A DNA stretch of 7,236 bases from Deltaproteobacteria bacterium (lineage in GTDB: Bacteria > Desulfobacterota_B > Binatia > UBA9968): NCBI GenBank assembly GCA_016193385.1, contig JACPSF010000009.1, positions 1 through 7,236 on the forward strand, in the 5' to 3' direction. Positions 1 through 5,594 of this stretch are shown one piece after another. The translations under genes were made by a program, and so were the position numbers. Under the pieces are notes generated by a model. The model did not search any database and was not told the origin of the DNA. It saw nothing but the letters and a program-made list of their open reading frames with translations. How positions within the stretch are numbered: position 1 is the first letter of the stretch; every line of letters starts with the position of its first letter.

Positions 1-1
1 A

Positions 2-205
2 ACACCGAAGGAACGCGCGGAGATCTTACGGCAGGCTTTTTCGGCCACGATGAAAGATCCCGATTTTCTTGCGGACGCTAAAAAGTCCCGACTTGACATT
101 AACCCGCTTGGCGCTCAGGAAGCCGCTACCATCTTCTCCGGCTTCGCAAAGCTCACACCCGAACTGCTAACTAGAATGAGGGAAATTCTGCTACCAAAGA
201 AGTAA
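2..205 (+). CDS. Tripartite tricarboxylate transporter (TctC/Bug-like) substrate-binding protein, C-terminal fragment
   Basis: The frame is open from the left edge of the window to TAA at 203-205, giving the last 67 residues of a protein whose start lies outside. It reads TPKERAEILRQAF, then SATMKDPDFLADAKKSRLDI and ends in TPELLTRMREILLPKK. Established knowledge: a helix with 'P...R..L..AF..TM.DP.F...A' followed by a final helix with 'TPPEL...' is the usual C-terminus of TctC/Bug periplasmic binding proteins, which capture carboxylates for a TctA/TctB membrane pair. No TctA or TctB gene follows in the window, and orphan Bug proteins are common. The fragment cannot reveal the ligand. A different periplasmic-binding fold family is possible but less likely. 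Confidence 0.75.
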   Translation, partial: TPKERAEILRQAFSATMKDPDFLADAKKSRLDINPLGAQEAATIFSGFAKLTPELLTRMREILLPKK

Positions 206-237
206 TTCTGGAGATCGGCTGCGCGTAAATCACTTTG

Positions 238-273
238 AATCCGTCGAATCCGTGCAATCCGTGCCCAATCCGT
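238..273 (+). repeat. Short tandem repeat, four copies of AATCCGT
   Basis: AATCCGT occurs at 238-244, 247-253, 256-262 and 267-273, giving spacings of 9, 9 and 11 nt. Three of the copies continue as AATCCGTGC. It lies between two genes and in no open frame. Its function, if any, cannot be told from the window. Confidence 0.8.
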
Positions 274-285
274 GCCAGAGAAGGC

Positions 286-311
286 TTGACAGACGGGAAA
301 GATGGTATAGG
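286..311 (+). promoter_or_regulatory. Weak sigma70-like promoter candidate
   Basis: There is a perfect -35 box TTGACA (286-291) and a TATAGG box (306-311), but the spacer is only 14 nt, shorter than the usual 16-18. No better -10 sits at the normal distance. It is upstream of the 455-1465 gene in the correct orientation. The box may be a coincidence. Confidence 0.2.
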
Positions 312-440
312 CGCGTAGAGTTATAAACGGAGCTGACTCTCTTCCACTGTCCCATCGCACACTTTTTTTTCCCTCTTGCCAAGGCCCCATCCTTTACATA
401 GTATCCCTTCGTGATAGCCGCCTTGTGTTCGCTTTTTGGT

Positions 441-447
441 GGAGGTG
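441..447 (+). promoter_or_regulatory. Ribosome binding site that fixes the start at 455
   Basis: GGAGGTG lies 7 nt before ATG 455. A GTG at 425 in the same frame would extend the protein by 10 residues, but it has no Shine-Dalgarno sequence and would place polar residues before the signal peptide, so ATG 455 is preferred. Confidence 0.85.
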
Positions 448-454
448 CGCAGCC

Positions 455-1465
455 ATGAACAGAAGCTTCTCTCGTCCTCTGGTTCTTTTCCTGGCGATTC
501 TATTCGGCGGCGCCCTAGGCGCGCGCCTGGCCCATGGCGCCGAGTCGGCCCGACAGGTCACCGTGGCGGTCAACCCGGGCCTAGCGGCCAGCACCTACCT
601 GTGGGCGGCAAAAGAGGCTAACCTCTTTAGCAAGTATGGCCTCACCGTGAGCTTCGCCTGGGGATTCGGGCAGGCCCTGCCGGCGGCCCTCATCGCCGGG
701 GAGGTTCCGGTGGCAACCGGGGCGGACGCCCAGGCCCTGAACACCCAGGCAGCAGACATCGTCATTGCCTCCAGCGCTATAAACCTCCTGGCCCAGGAGC
801 TTGTTGCCCGCGGCGATGTGAGGTCCCCTGAGGAAATCAAGGGGAAGCGCTTCGGAGCGTATCTGCCCGGATCTCCGGCCCATACCGCGACTCTGATTGC
901 TCTTAAGCACCTGGGGCTTGACCCCAAGCGGGACAGGATCCAGATTATTTCCATCGGTCCCCCGAGCGACCGCCTCCAGGCCCTGCTGGCCGGGAGCGTG
1001 GACGTGACGATCCTGGACTCCGGCTCCGCAAAAGCATTTGCCGGGCAGGGAATCCACGTTCTCCTGGACCTCGTGGATCTCAAGATTCCCTACAACCAGG
1101 CATCCCTCCTCACCACCAGGACGCTATTACGCACCCAGCGCCCGCTCCTGGACGCGATTTTTAAAGGAAGCCTGGAAGGAATCGCCTATGTGCTGCGACC
1201 GGAGAACCGGTCCAAAACCCTGGCTCTCATGGCGAAACAGATGAGGTTGGGAGACCCGGAAAAGGCCGCTCCTTTGTATGAAGCCCTCCTGCGCAGCTAT
1301 GCCCGCAAGCCCTATGCGTCCCTGGAAGGGGTTCGAAGCGTTCAGGCCGTCCTTCAGGAGGTCAACCCGCGGGTCGCCAGTATCGATCCTGCCCAGGTGA
1401 TCGACGATAGCTTGCTGCGAGAAATTGACAGGAGCGGCTTCATTGATAATTTGTATCCCCGATAA
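455..1465 (+). CDS. ABC transporter substrate-binding protein, NMT1/SsuA-like (NitT/TauT class)
   Basis: The protein has 336 residues, typical for this class. A signal peptide is clear: basic residues at 3 and 7, a hydrophobic core at about 8-22, and likely cleavage near residue 29 (AHGA/ES). The mature part opens with VTVAVNPG and continues 'LWAAKEANLFSKYGLTV' (49-65), the family hallmark 'a...GlfkkyGL.V'. Later 'RLQALLAGSVDVTILD' matches the usual 'aLlaG.vDa....' segment, and 'SPEEIKGKRFG' the 'dLkGK.ig' segment. Family members bind sulfonates, nitrate, taurine, pyrimidine precursors or aromatic compounds outside the membrane and deliver them to an ABC permease. No permease or ATPase gene is adjacent, so the ligand and partner are unknown. 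A TAXI-type binding protein follows after 46 nt on the same strand, probably in one transcript. Confidence 0.87.
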   Translation: MNRSFSRPLVLFLAILFGGALGARLAHGAESARQVTVAVNPGLAASTYLWAAKEANLFSKYGLTVSFAWGFGQALPAALIAGEVPVATGADAQALNTQAADIVIASSAINLLAQELVARGDVRSPEEIKGKRFGAYLPGSPAHTATLIALKHLGLDPKRDRIQIISIGPPSDRLQALLAGSVDVTILDSGSAKAFAGQGIHVLLDLVDLKIPYNQASLLTTRTLLRTQRPLLDAIFKGSLEGIAYVLRPENRSKTLALMAKQMRLGDPEKAAPLYEALLRSYARKPYASLEGVRSVQAVLQEVNPRVASIDPAQVIDDSLLREIDRSGFIDNLYPR

Positions 1466-1497
1466 TTCTCGACGATGTCCGTTCTTTGATACACTAG

Positions 1498-1505
1498 AAG
1501 GAGGA
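1498..1505 (+). promoter_or_regulatory. Ribosome binding site that fixes the start at 1512
   Basis: AAGGAGGA lies 6 nt before ATG 1512. The open frame extends upstream to 1425, overlapping the previous gene, but this site and the signal peptide right after ATG 1512 decide the start. Confidence 0.88.
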
Positions 1506-1511
1506 ATCCCC

Positions 1512-2555
1512 ATGCGCGCAAACCTGTATTGGTTCCCAAGGTTCGTCTCAACCCTGCTCGCCCTCTTGCTGCTCGTCCCTGTCTCTGCCGATGCACAACA
1601 GATTCCTCGCTCTGTAACGGTTGCAGCCAACCCCCCGGGAACGGTCTTTTATGCTCTGGCCAGCGGCATATCCAAAGTCGTCACTGGAGCGGCGCCTTTC
1701 CAGATGGTCGTTCAGCCCTACACCGGGACGAGCACATTCCTGCCGCTGCTAAATACAGGAGAGCTGGATTTCGGCATAAACAACGCCGTCGACACGGCGC
1801 TATCTTATCAGGGACCGGCGCGGTTGAAGATCGGCGGCCGCAACCCGTTCTCGCACACGCCCAATCTCCGGATGGTGATGCGCGGGGCCCCTTTGCTGAT
1901 CGGAATGCTCGTGCGGAAGGACTCTCCCATCAAGACGATCCATGACACCAAGGGCAAGCGCTTTGCAGGAGAGTATCCCGCCCAACTATCCAACTGGTAC
2001 AACCTGTTCGCCCAACTATCCAACGCAAGGCTAACTTTCGACGACATCAAGGTGGTCCCGGTTCCCGCCGTCAATGAGGGAGTTGATGCCCTGATCCAGG
2101 GACGTGTTGACGTCAGTATGTCCGCCGTGAACGCCGCCAAGGTCAGAGAGGCTGACGCCGCCGTGGGCGTCCGCCATCTCTCCCTTGATTGCTCCCCGGA
2201 AGGAGAGAAGCGCCTGCGACGGGCCGTCCCTGGATACTACCCACGGATCCTCAAGGCCGGGACCGCCGCCGCCATCGTAGAAGACACCTGCGTGACCGCC
2301 TATGACATCTATCTCTCGACTCACAAGGCTGTCCCTGACCAAGTCATCGCTGCCGTCCTCAAGGGCACCTGGGACAACGTGGAAAAGCTCCCGCCCCTCC
2401 ATCCCACGTTCAAAGAGTGGACGCGAGAGCGCGCCGTGGAGCCTGACGTGACCATCCCCTACCATCCGGCGGCAGTCCAGTTTTATAAGGAGCGCGGGCT
2501 CTGGTCGGCTAAAATGGACGAAGCGCAGCGAAATCTTCTAGCTCTCAACCCCTGA
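1512..2555 (+). CDS. TRAP transporter solute-binding protein, TAXI family
   Basis: The protein has 347 residues with a signal peptide (arginines at 2 and 10, hydrophobic core about 14-24, cleavage after VSADA at 28). The mature start 'RSVTVAANPPGTVFYALASG' and the following 'GTSTFLPLLNTGELDFGINN' fit the TAXI pattern of a glycine-rich first loop and a segment that reads out 'G..DfGi'. Further family-like segments are 'VRKDSPIKTIHDTKGKRF' and 'NEGVDALIQGRVDV'. TAXI proteins deliver solutes, in several studied cases C4-dicarboxylates or amino acids, to fused TRAP membrane subunits using an ion gradient. No TRAP membrane gene is present here, so substrate and partner are open. The gene lies 46 nt after the NMT1-like gene and ends 28 nt from the convergent RNA-binding gene with no recognisable terminator between. 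An in-frame 16-nt repeat lies at 1979-2024. Confidence 0.9.
   Translation: MRANLYWFPRFVSTLLALLLLVPVSADAQQIPRSVTVAANPPGTVFYALASGISKVVTGAAPFQMVVQPYTGTSTFLPLLNTGELDFGINNAVDTALSYQGPARLKIGGRNPFSHTPNLRMVMRGAPLLIGMLVRKDSPIKTIHDTKGKRFAGEYPAQLSNWYNLFAQLSNARLTFDDIKVVPVPAVNEGVDALIQGRVDVSMSAVNAAKVREADAAVGVRHLSLDCSPEGEKRLRRAVPGYYPRILKAGTAAAIVEDTCVTAYDIYLSTHKAVPDQVIAAVLKGTWDNVEKLPPLHPTFKEWTRERAVEPDVTIPYHPAAVQFYKERGLWSAKMDEAQRNLLALNP
1979..2024 (+). repeat. In-frame 16-nt direct repeat inside the TAXI gene
   Basis: CGCCCAACTATCCAAC occurs exactly at 1979-1994 and again at 2009-2024, 30 nt (10 codons) apart. The protein therefore reads AQLSN, five other residues, then AQLSN again. Identical codons in both copies suggest a recent duplication or conversion, though the surrounding protein keeps a TAXI-like layout. 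Confidence 0.85.
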
Positions 2556-2583
2556 GAGACCTCGCGACCGCTTCTCGAGAACG

Positions 2584-2892
2584 CTACCAGCGATTGCCGC
2601 CCCCGCCGCCGCTTCTGTTTCCTCGACCCCCGCTATCGCGCGATCCCATAGGCTTGGCTTCGTTAACCACCAGGGTGCGGCCCTCCAGTTGGGTGCCGTT
2701 CAGGGCCTGCATGGCCTTTTGGGCCTCTCCCCCCGAACTCATCTCCACGAAGCCGAAACCCCGCGACTGACCGGTAAATTTATCCGAGATCACCTTGACC
2801 GATTCCACGGTCCCGTGCGCCGCGAATAGCTCCTGCAGTTGCCCCTCCGTTACCGAATAAGGCAAGCCGCCAACGTACAATTTATTACCCAT
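2584..2892 (-). CDS. Single-RRM glycine-rich RNA-binding protein
   Basis: The protein has 102 residues. One RNA recognition motif fills residues 4-80: RNP2 is LYVGGL (5-10) and RNP1 is RGFGFVEM (44-51), with the aromatic residues that stack on RNA bases in place. The tail (83-102) is rich in Gly, Arg and Ser and ends GGGGGNRW. Established knowledge: bacterial proteins of this layout (for example cyanobacterial Rbp) bind single-stranded RNA in the cytoplasm and are often induced by cold. ATG 2892 is preceded by AAGGAGG (2898-2904) at 5 nt, a strong ribosome binding site. The gene converges on the TAXI gene and stands alone behind its own promoter (3102-3130), with a leader of about 200 nt that can fold extensively. 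Cold regulation is an inference from family and leader length. Confidence 0.96.
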   Translation of the reverse strand: MGNKLYVGGLPYSVTEGQLQELFAAHGTVESVKVISDKFTGQSRGFGFVEMSSGGEAQKAMQALNGTQLEGRTLVVNEAKPMGSRDSGGRGNRSGGGGGNRW

Positions 2893-3097
2893 GTTCTCCT
2901 CCTTTTGAGAGAATGTTAGTGTCTTTGACCCTGAGAACCCGACCGCTCATTAGAGTAGAACATGGAGGACTATAAAGGATGGAACCACACTCTGATCGGT
3001 TTATCCTTTAGGTATGGTTTCGCAAGGAGAGACTGACTTAGGCCTTCAACCTTTGCCTTTTCCTCTTTCAGAAGGCCCTATACTGAAATAAGAGGAA
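2893..3097 (-). promoter_or_regulatory. Long structured 5' leader of the RRM gene
   Basis: From the predicted start of transcription near 3096 to ATG 2892 there are about 200 untranslated nt with no gene. Three stems can be drawn. P1 sits at the very 5' end: 3060-3067 pairs with 3090-3097 (TTCCTCTT/AAGAGGAA) and 3068-3071 with 3083-3086 (TCAG/CTGA), with a 3-nt bulge and an 11-nt loop. P2 pairs that loop with downstream sequence: 3039-3047 (TAGGCCTTC) with 3071-3080 (GAAGGCCCTA), nine pairs and one bulged C, so it is either a pseudoknot with P1 or an alternative to it. P3 pairs 2973-2980 (TAAAGGAT) with 3003-3010 (ATCCTTTA). Sequences are given as the + strand. The ribosome binding site itself is in none of these stems. 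Confidence 0.55.
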
Positions 3098-3101
3098 CCT
3101 C

Positions 3102-3130
3102 AGTGTAGGTCGTTTTATCCTCCCTGTCAA
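3102..3130 (-). promoter_or_regulatory. Sigma70-type promoter of the RRM gene
   Basis: Read on the - strand: a perfect -35 box TTGACA (3130-3125), a 17-nt spacer, and a -10 box TACACT (3107-3102), which keeps the important T, A, A and final T positions. Transcription would begin near 3096. It is the best promoter match in the window and points at the RRM gene. Confidence 0.7.
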
Positions 3131-3178
3131 CCTTCCCTGGGTATTGGCAAATCAAAGGTGAGGCAATATGACAAAGGG

Positions 3179-3196
3179 GTCGAAGGTCATTTCGAC
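3179..3196 (-). terminator. Small hairpin downstream of the 123-aa gene, weak terminator candidate
   Basis: GTCGAA (3179-3184) and TTCGAC (3191-3196) form a perfect 6-bp stem with a 6-nt loop, starting 5 nt beyond the stop codon of the 123-aa gene. On the - strand it is followed by CCCTTTGT, a poor T tract, so termination is doubtful. Confidence 0.35.
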
Positions 3197-3201
3197 AAAA
3201 G

Positions 3202-3573
3202 CTATCTTCTCGGTGAGCGCCGCATGAACTGACGCTTAGGGCCCTCCTCTTTCTGACCGGACGCTTTCAGCATGTTGGCCGCTTTAGTCCCCAGCACATC
3301 CTTTACAAATCCGCTATCCCACATGTGGTCCCTTAGCCGTTTGATTCTTTGGCGGATTTTGTTTCGAGTCACGAGATCGGTTTTTGCCGTCCGGAGATCC
3401 TCGATGGCGAGGATCATAGTACCTTCCCATCCCTGCCTGGCCAAGTGTAGCGTGAGGCTAGGGCTCCTGGCGTCGCTGGCGGCGTGAAGGCTGTAGTCTA
3501 CCTTTTTATCGACGCCGCGTATGATCTCGCTCAATGTGGCCTCATCTTCCTTCGAAACAGTGACTCCCTCCAT
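3202..3573 (-). CDS. Small basic protein of unknown function (123 aa)
   Basis: I do not recognise the family. The frame is supported by a strong ribosome binding site: AAAGGAGG (3579-3586) lies 5 nt before ATG 3573. The protein has no signal peptide or membrane segment. An acidic, probably helical start (residues 1-25) is followed by a central part with 'LTLHLARQGWEGTMILAIED' (40-59), then a strongly basic helix (RNKIRQRIKRLRDHMW, 70-85) and a basic tail ending RRSPRR. The charge pattern would suit nucleic-acid binding, but that is inference only. A promoter (3669-3697) and an intrinsic terminator (3595-3632) lie directly upstream in the same orientation, so expression may be controlled by attenuation. 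The upstream neighbour is a secreted beta-propeller and the downstream one an RRM protein with its own promoter. Confidence 0.75.
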   Translation of the reverse strand: MEGVTVSKEDEATLSEIIRGVDKKVDYSLHAASDARSPSLTLHLARQGWEGTMILAIEDLRTAKTDLVTRNKIRQRIKRLRDHMWDSGFVKDVLGTKAANMLKASGQKEEGPKRQFMRRSPRR

Positions 3574-3594
3574 GGCTACCTCCTTTATTCCGCT

Positions 3595-3632
3595 AAAAAA
3601 GCCCCTAAGGCCATAGAAAGTCTTAGGGGCTT
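3595..3632 (-). terminator. Intrinsic terminator immediately before the 123-aa gene
   Basis: The arms AAGCCCCTAAG (3599-3609) and CTTAGGGGCTT (3622-3632) are perfectly complementary over 11 bp, with a 12-nt loop. Read on the - strand the stem is followed by a run of T (six in all at 3600-3595, two of them in the stem). On the + strand no T run follows. It can terminate the upstream propeller gene, but it also lies only 21 nt before ATG 3573, so any transcript of the 123-aa gene that begins upstream must read through it. Confidence 0.85.
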
Positions 3633-3660
3633 CGACGAATGAACTTTCTAAAACTCTTAG
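3605..3660 (-). promoter_or_regulatory. Possible antiterminator pairing
   Basis: The terminator loop contains TAGAAAGT (3614-3621), the exact complement of ACTTTCTA (3643-3650), which lies upstream on the transcript. Outside this, CTAAG (3605-3609), half of the 3' terminator arm, can pair with CTTAG (3656-3660). The combined 8 + 5 bp stem with an internal loop would compete with the terminator. A further 6-bp pairing, TTCGAC (3631-3636) with GTCGAA (3660-3665), overlaps both. No known riboswitch aptamer is recognisable in the roughly 90-nt leader. Confidence 0.45.
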
Positions 3661-3668
3661 TCGAATTA

Positions 3669-3697
3669 ACTCTATGTGATCGGAACCTAAAGATCAA
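3669..3697 (-). promoter_or_regulatory. Sigma70-like promoter for the 123-aa gene
   Basis: Read on the - strand: TTGATC (3697-3692), a 17-nt spacer, and TAGAGT (3674-3669). Each box matches consensus at four of six positions and the spacing is ideal. Transcription would begin near 3662, exactly at the segment able to pair as antiterminator, giving a leader of about 88 nt. Confidence 0.45.
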
Positions 3698-3723
3698 TCG
3701 GAAAGGGTCGGCCCGGCTAGGGA

Positions 3724-4965
3724 CTATTGCGTCCGACCGCTCACATCGATCTGAACAACCCCGGAGTGAAACCTACCTGCCTCAGCCGCAGAATAAAAGG
3801 AGAAATACATAAAACCTTTTTCATCTATGACACCGTTCCCGGTGATTGTGCTGCCTTTTAAGACACTGCTAAAATCCGCGATTTCTTTCCTGGCGCGGGA
3901 TTTGATATCGTATTCATATAAGTGGTAGGCTCCGTTCCCCTTGGTTACCCAGTAAGGGATGGTAAAAAGTTTTTGCTCGGCGCCGGAATATGCCAGACTT
4001 CCCAAGCGTCGTACGACTTGACCTGTCCTTTCTGGTGGAAGAATAGACCCCAAGTCGTTCAAAGTCTCGCTCTCTACATGAAAAACATAAAGGTAACCTT
4101 CCACATCTGCCAGGTAAATGATATTACCATCGGAGCTCTCAGCCAGCCCTACAAAAAAGCCCTTTCTGAATCGTGCAGTCGTAGGGATCAGCTTTCCGAG
4201 CTTTCGATCAAGCTTGAATAAATAATTGGGCGCGTCAGCCTGTGAATAGGCGGCAAAAACATCTCCCTTTCTTGTCGCAATCACAACGCGAGCGACATTT
4301 GATTTCTGGCCTGGCATCAGCCCTCTCCCGTATCTAGTCGTCTTACCATCCCTCAAATCATGGAGTAGCACGTGACCATAGGGAAAGGTCCACCCGACTA
4401 ACTTTTGCTCCTGCCTCAAAATGTTAATGGCAATGATTCCTTCGTTCGCTACGGCAACTCCCCCTGGATCTGACTTGCTCAAATCGGCGAATTTGCCGGT
4501 CGCTGGGTCATAAGAGATGAAGTGTCCTCCACGGTGTTTTTCGACGTTTTTGGATGAGTGGTAATCGTGGGTCGAAAAGTACATCTTGCCGTTATATTCG
4601 ATGATTTCGGAATGTACCTTTGCAACGCCTTCCTCATGGGGCCAGTCGTTATTGGGGCCGAGGTTACCGGCCTCCTTGAGGATCTGGCGGACTGAGTTTA
4701 AAAATCGTTTCTTTCCAGATCTGGTATCGTATTCGAATATCAAGACGTCTCCGACACCGCCGCGCGTTTCATCGCCGTTCCCTATAGCCACATAGAGCTT
4801 TTTGTTTCGGTCCATTCCGATTCCGTCCCAAAATGGCCCCAACCTCTGTCCCGCAGGCGCGATGTCTTCGAAGGAAATGAGTTTTACAGACCCGGCCGCT
4901 GCAAGTTGTAGCTGAGCCGCGACCAAAATCGAAGAGAGAACAGCTACGATTCGAAAAGTGCTCAC
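3724..4965 (-). CDS. Secreted beta-propeller-like protein of unknown function
   Basis: The protein has 413 residues, starting at GTG 4965. No other start is possible before an upstream in-frame stop, and AAGGGG about 9 nt upstream is a weak ribosome binding site. Residues 1-25 form a signal peptide (hydrophobic, cleavage after about LAAA). The rest falls into seven similar segments, each with a hydrophobic 'lYva/mYfs' strand and a later 'hYD..TGK'-like strand: about 47-90 (LYVAIG...FEYDTRSGK), 119-163 (MYFSTH...ISYDPATGK), 174-213, 225-262 (FKLDRKLGK), 272-308 (IIYLADVEGYLYVF), 322-364 (LYEYDIKSR) and 378-409 (FMYFSFY...VVQIDVS). This is the pattern of a seven-bladed propeller of the NHL, SMP-30 or quinoprotein kind. 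I see no diagnostic catalytic motif. It is probably periplasmic or released. Codon use is visibly less GC-rich than in the binding-protein genes. The function is unknown. Confidence 0.85.
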   Translation of the reverse strand: MSTFRIVAVLSSILVAAQLQLAAAGSVKLISFEDIAPAGQRLGPFWDGIGMDRNKKLYVAIGNGDETRGGVGDVLIFEYDTRSGKKRFLNSVRQILKEAGNLGPNNDWPHEEGVAKVHSEIIEYNGKMYFSTHDYHSSKNVEKHRGGHFISYDPATGKFADLSKSDPGGVAVANEGIIAINILRQEQKLVGWTFPYGHVLLHDLRDGKTTRYGRGLMPGQKSNVARVVIATRKGDVFAAYSQADAPNYLFKLDRKLGKLIPTTARFRKGFFVGLAESSDGNIIYLADVEGYLYVFHVESETLNDLGSILPPERTGQVVRRLGSLAYSGAEQKLFTIPYWVTKGNGAYHLYEYDIKSRARKEIADFSSVLKGSTITGNGVIDEKGFMYFSFYSAAEAGRFHSGVVQIDVSGRTQ

Positions 4966-5109
4966 TGAGATGCCCCTTTTTGACCCTTCTACCCGGTTAA
5001 TCTAATCCCCCATTACCCCAAGCCGGAGGAAATGTCCATCCCAGCCTGAGGAATATAGGGGTCACCCAGAGAAGCTCGGGTTCTTCCCCGCTTATCTTTT
5101 CGCCCCTGA
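4966..5109. other. Upstream region of the propeller gene
   Basis: No gene is visible here. On the - strand a TAGATT box occurs near 4997-5002, but no good -35 lies at the proper distance, so I cannot place the propeller promoter. The stretch is rich in G and C runs. It includes GGGGTCACCCA (5058-5068), which recurs at 7151-7161 and is probably a chance match. Confidence 0.4.
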
Positions 5110-5295
5110 GCGGCCCTTCTTTTTCTCCTTCTGCCTTTCCCTTCCGAACCCTCGGACCCCGACCATGTCGACGCCCTGGCCCCTGTTGAGATCGTGGCCG
5201 AAGGCTTTCAAGAGCCTACCGGGGTCCTCATCGACCCATCCGGCGCACCGGCGCCGGGACCAGCCCTTGCAGTGCTCAGAGATGCGGCCCGATGA
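5110..5295 (+). pseudogene. Decayed NHL/SMP-30-like propeller fragment (candidate)
   Basis: The frame opened by a stop at 5107-5109 runs to TGA 5293-5295 and encodes VEIVAEGF followed by QEPTGVLIDPSG at 5185-5244. 'V..va.Gf..PtGv.iDpsG' is the usual opening of an NHL/SMP-30 propeller blade. After it the sequence becomes Ala/Pro-rich and stops, with no further blade. No ATG or convincing ribosome binding site starts this frame. A second frame begins at ATG 5292 (ATGA overlap) and gives 26 residues containing CRDCGW before TAG 5370-5372. This looks like a remnant of a longer gene broken by indels. The match rests on about 20 residues, so chance cannot be excluded. Confidence 0.3.
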
Positions 5296-5372
5296 TCGAC
5301 GGCATGATCGGCGAAGAGGTCGAGACCTGCCGCGACTGCGGATGGTCTATCCTTAAAGGCCCTGCCCCGTAG

Positions 5373-5593
5373 ACTGGCCCTCGCTGCGCCGCAGAGCAAA
5401 ATGGCACTTAGCGGCAAGCTCCATCATGAGTGGAGTCACCGATTTTTGCCTTTCGCTTGGCCGGTGGGATCGTAATTTTTAATTACATGGATTTGACTGA
5501 AGGAGAAAACAATTCAATCCTGCGGGACAGAATAAGTTGTATTTGTCAACAAAAGACTTGACCCGTTCCCCTGACCCGTTCCCGACCGTTCCC
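5373..5593. other. Non-coding stretch with short inverted and tandem repeats
   Basis: I see no supportable gene. It contains an A/T inverted repeat, GTAATT-TTT-AATTAC (5472-5486), and a degenerate tandem repeat (5559-5594). A 24-codon frame at 5487-5561 lacks a ribosome binding site. The composition alternates abruptly between AT-rich and GC-rich blocks, as in an accumulation of repeats or decayed genes. Confidence 0.5.
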
Positions 5594-5594
5594 T
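5559..5594 (+). repeat. Degenerate tandem repeat of TGACCCGTTCCC
   Basis: TGACCCGTTCCCC (5559-5571) is followed by TGACCCGTTCCC (5572-5583) and GACCGTTCCCT (5584-5594): three copies with periods of 13 and 12 nt. It abuts the left copy of the 79-nt dispersed repeat. Confidence 0.8.

Larger units (their letters stand above)
206..454 (+). other. Intergenic region upstream of the binding-protein pair
   Basis: This 249-nt stretch holds no convincing gene; the short frames crossing it lack ribosome binding sites. It contains a cluster of short AATCCGT repeats (238-273), an isolated TTGACA box (286-291), a run of eight T residues near 363-370 with no stable hairpin in front of it, and the Shine-Dalgarno site of the next gene (441-447). 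No clear terminator for the preceding gene is visible. The promoter of the binding-protein pair is probably here. Confidence 0.6.

Noticed and set aside
425..454. GTG start 30 nt upstream of ATG 455 for the NMT1-like protein
   Set aside because: It has no ribosome binding site, while ATG 455 has GGAGGTG at ideal spacing and begins a clean signal peptide.
581..1083. Long - strand frames opposite the NMT1-like gene
   Set aside because: They are shadows of the GC-rich coding strand. They have no ribosome binding site and no recognisable protein, while the + strand product is a clear family member.
2031..2465. 144-aa - strand frame opposite the TAXI gene
   Set aside because: It is antisense shadow coding with a low-complexity Gly/Asp-rich product. 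The + strand reading is a recognised TAXI protein.
2556..2583. Palindrome TTCTCGAGAA as a shared terminator of the convergent TAXI and RRM genes
   Set aside because: A gapless 10-nt palindrome cannot form a hairpin loop and no T run follows on either strand.
5208..5417. 69-aa - strand frame
   Set aside because: It is Ala/Arg-rich with no ribosome binding site. It is explained by high GC and lies opposite the NHL-like fragment.
5487..5561. 24-codon frame starting ATG 5487
   Set aside because: There is no Shine-Dalgarno site, it is very short, and it runs into the tandem repeat.
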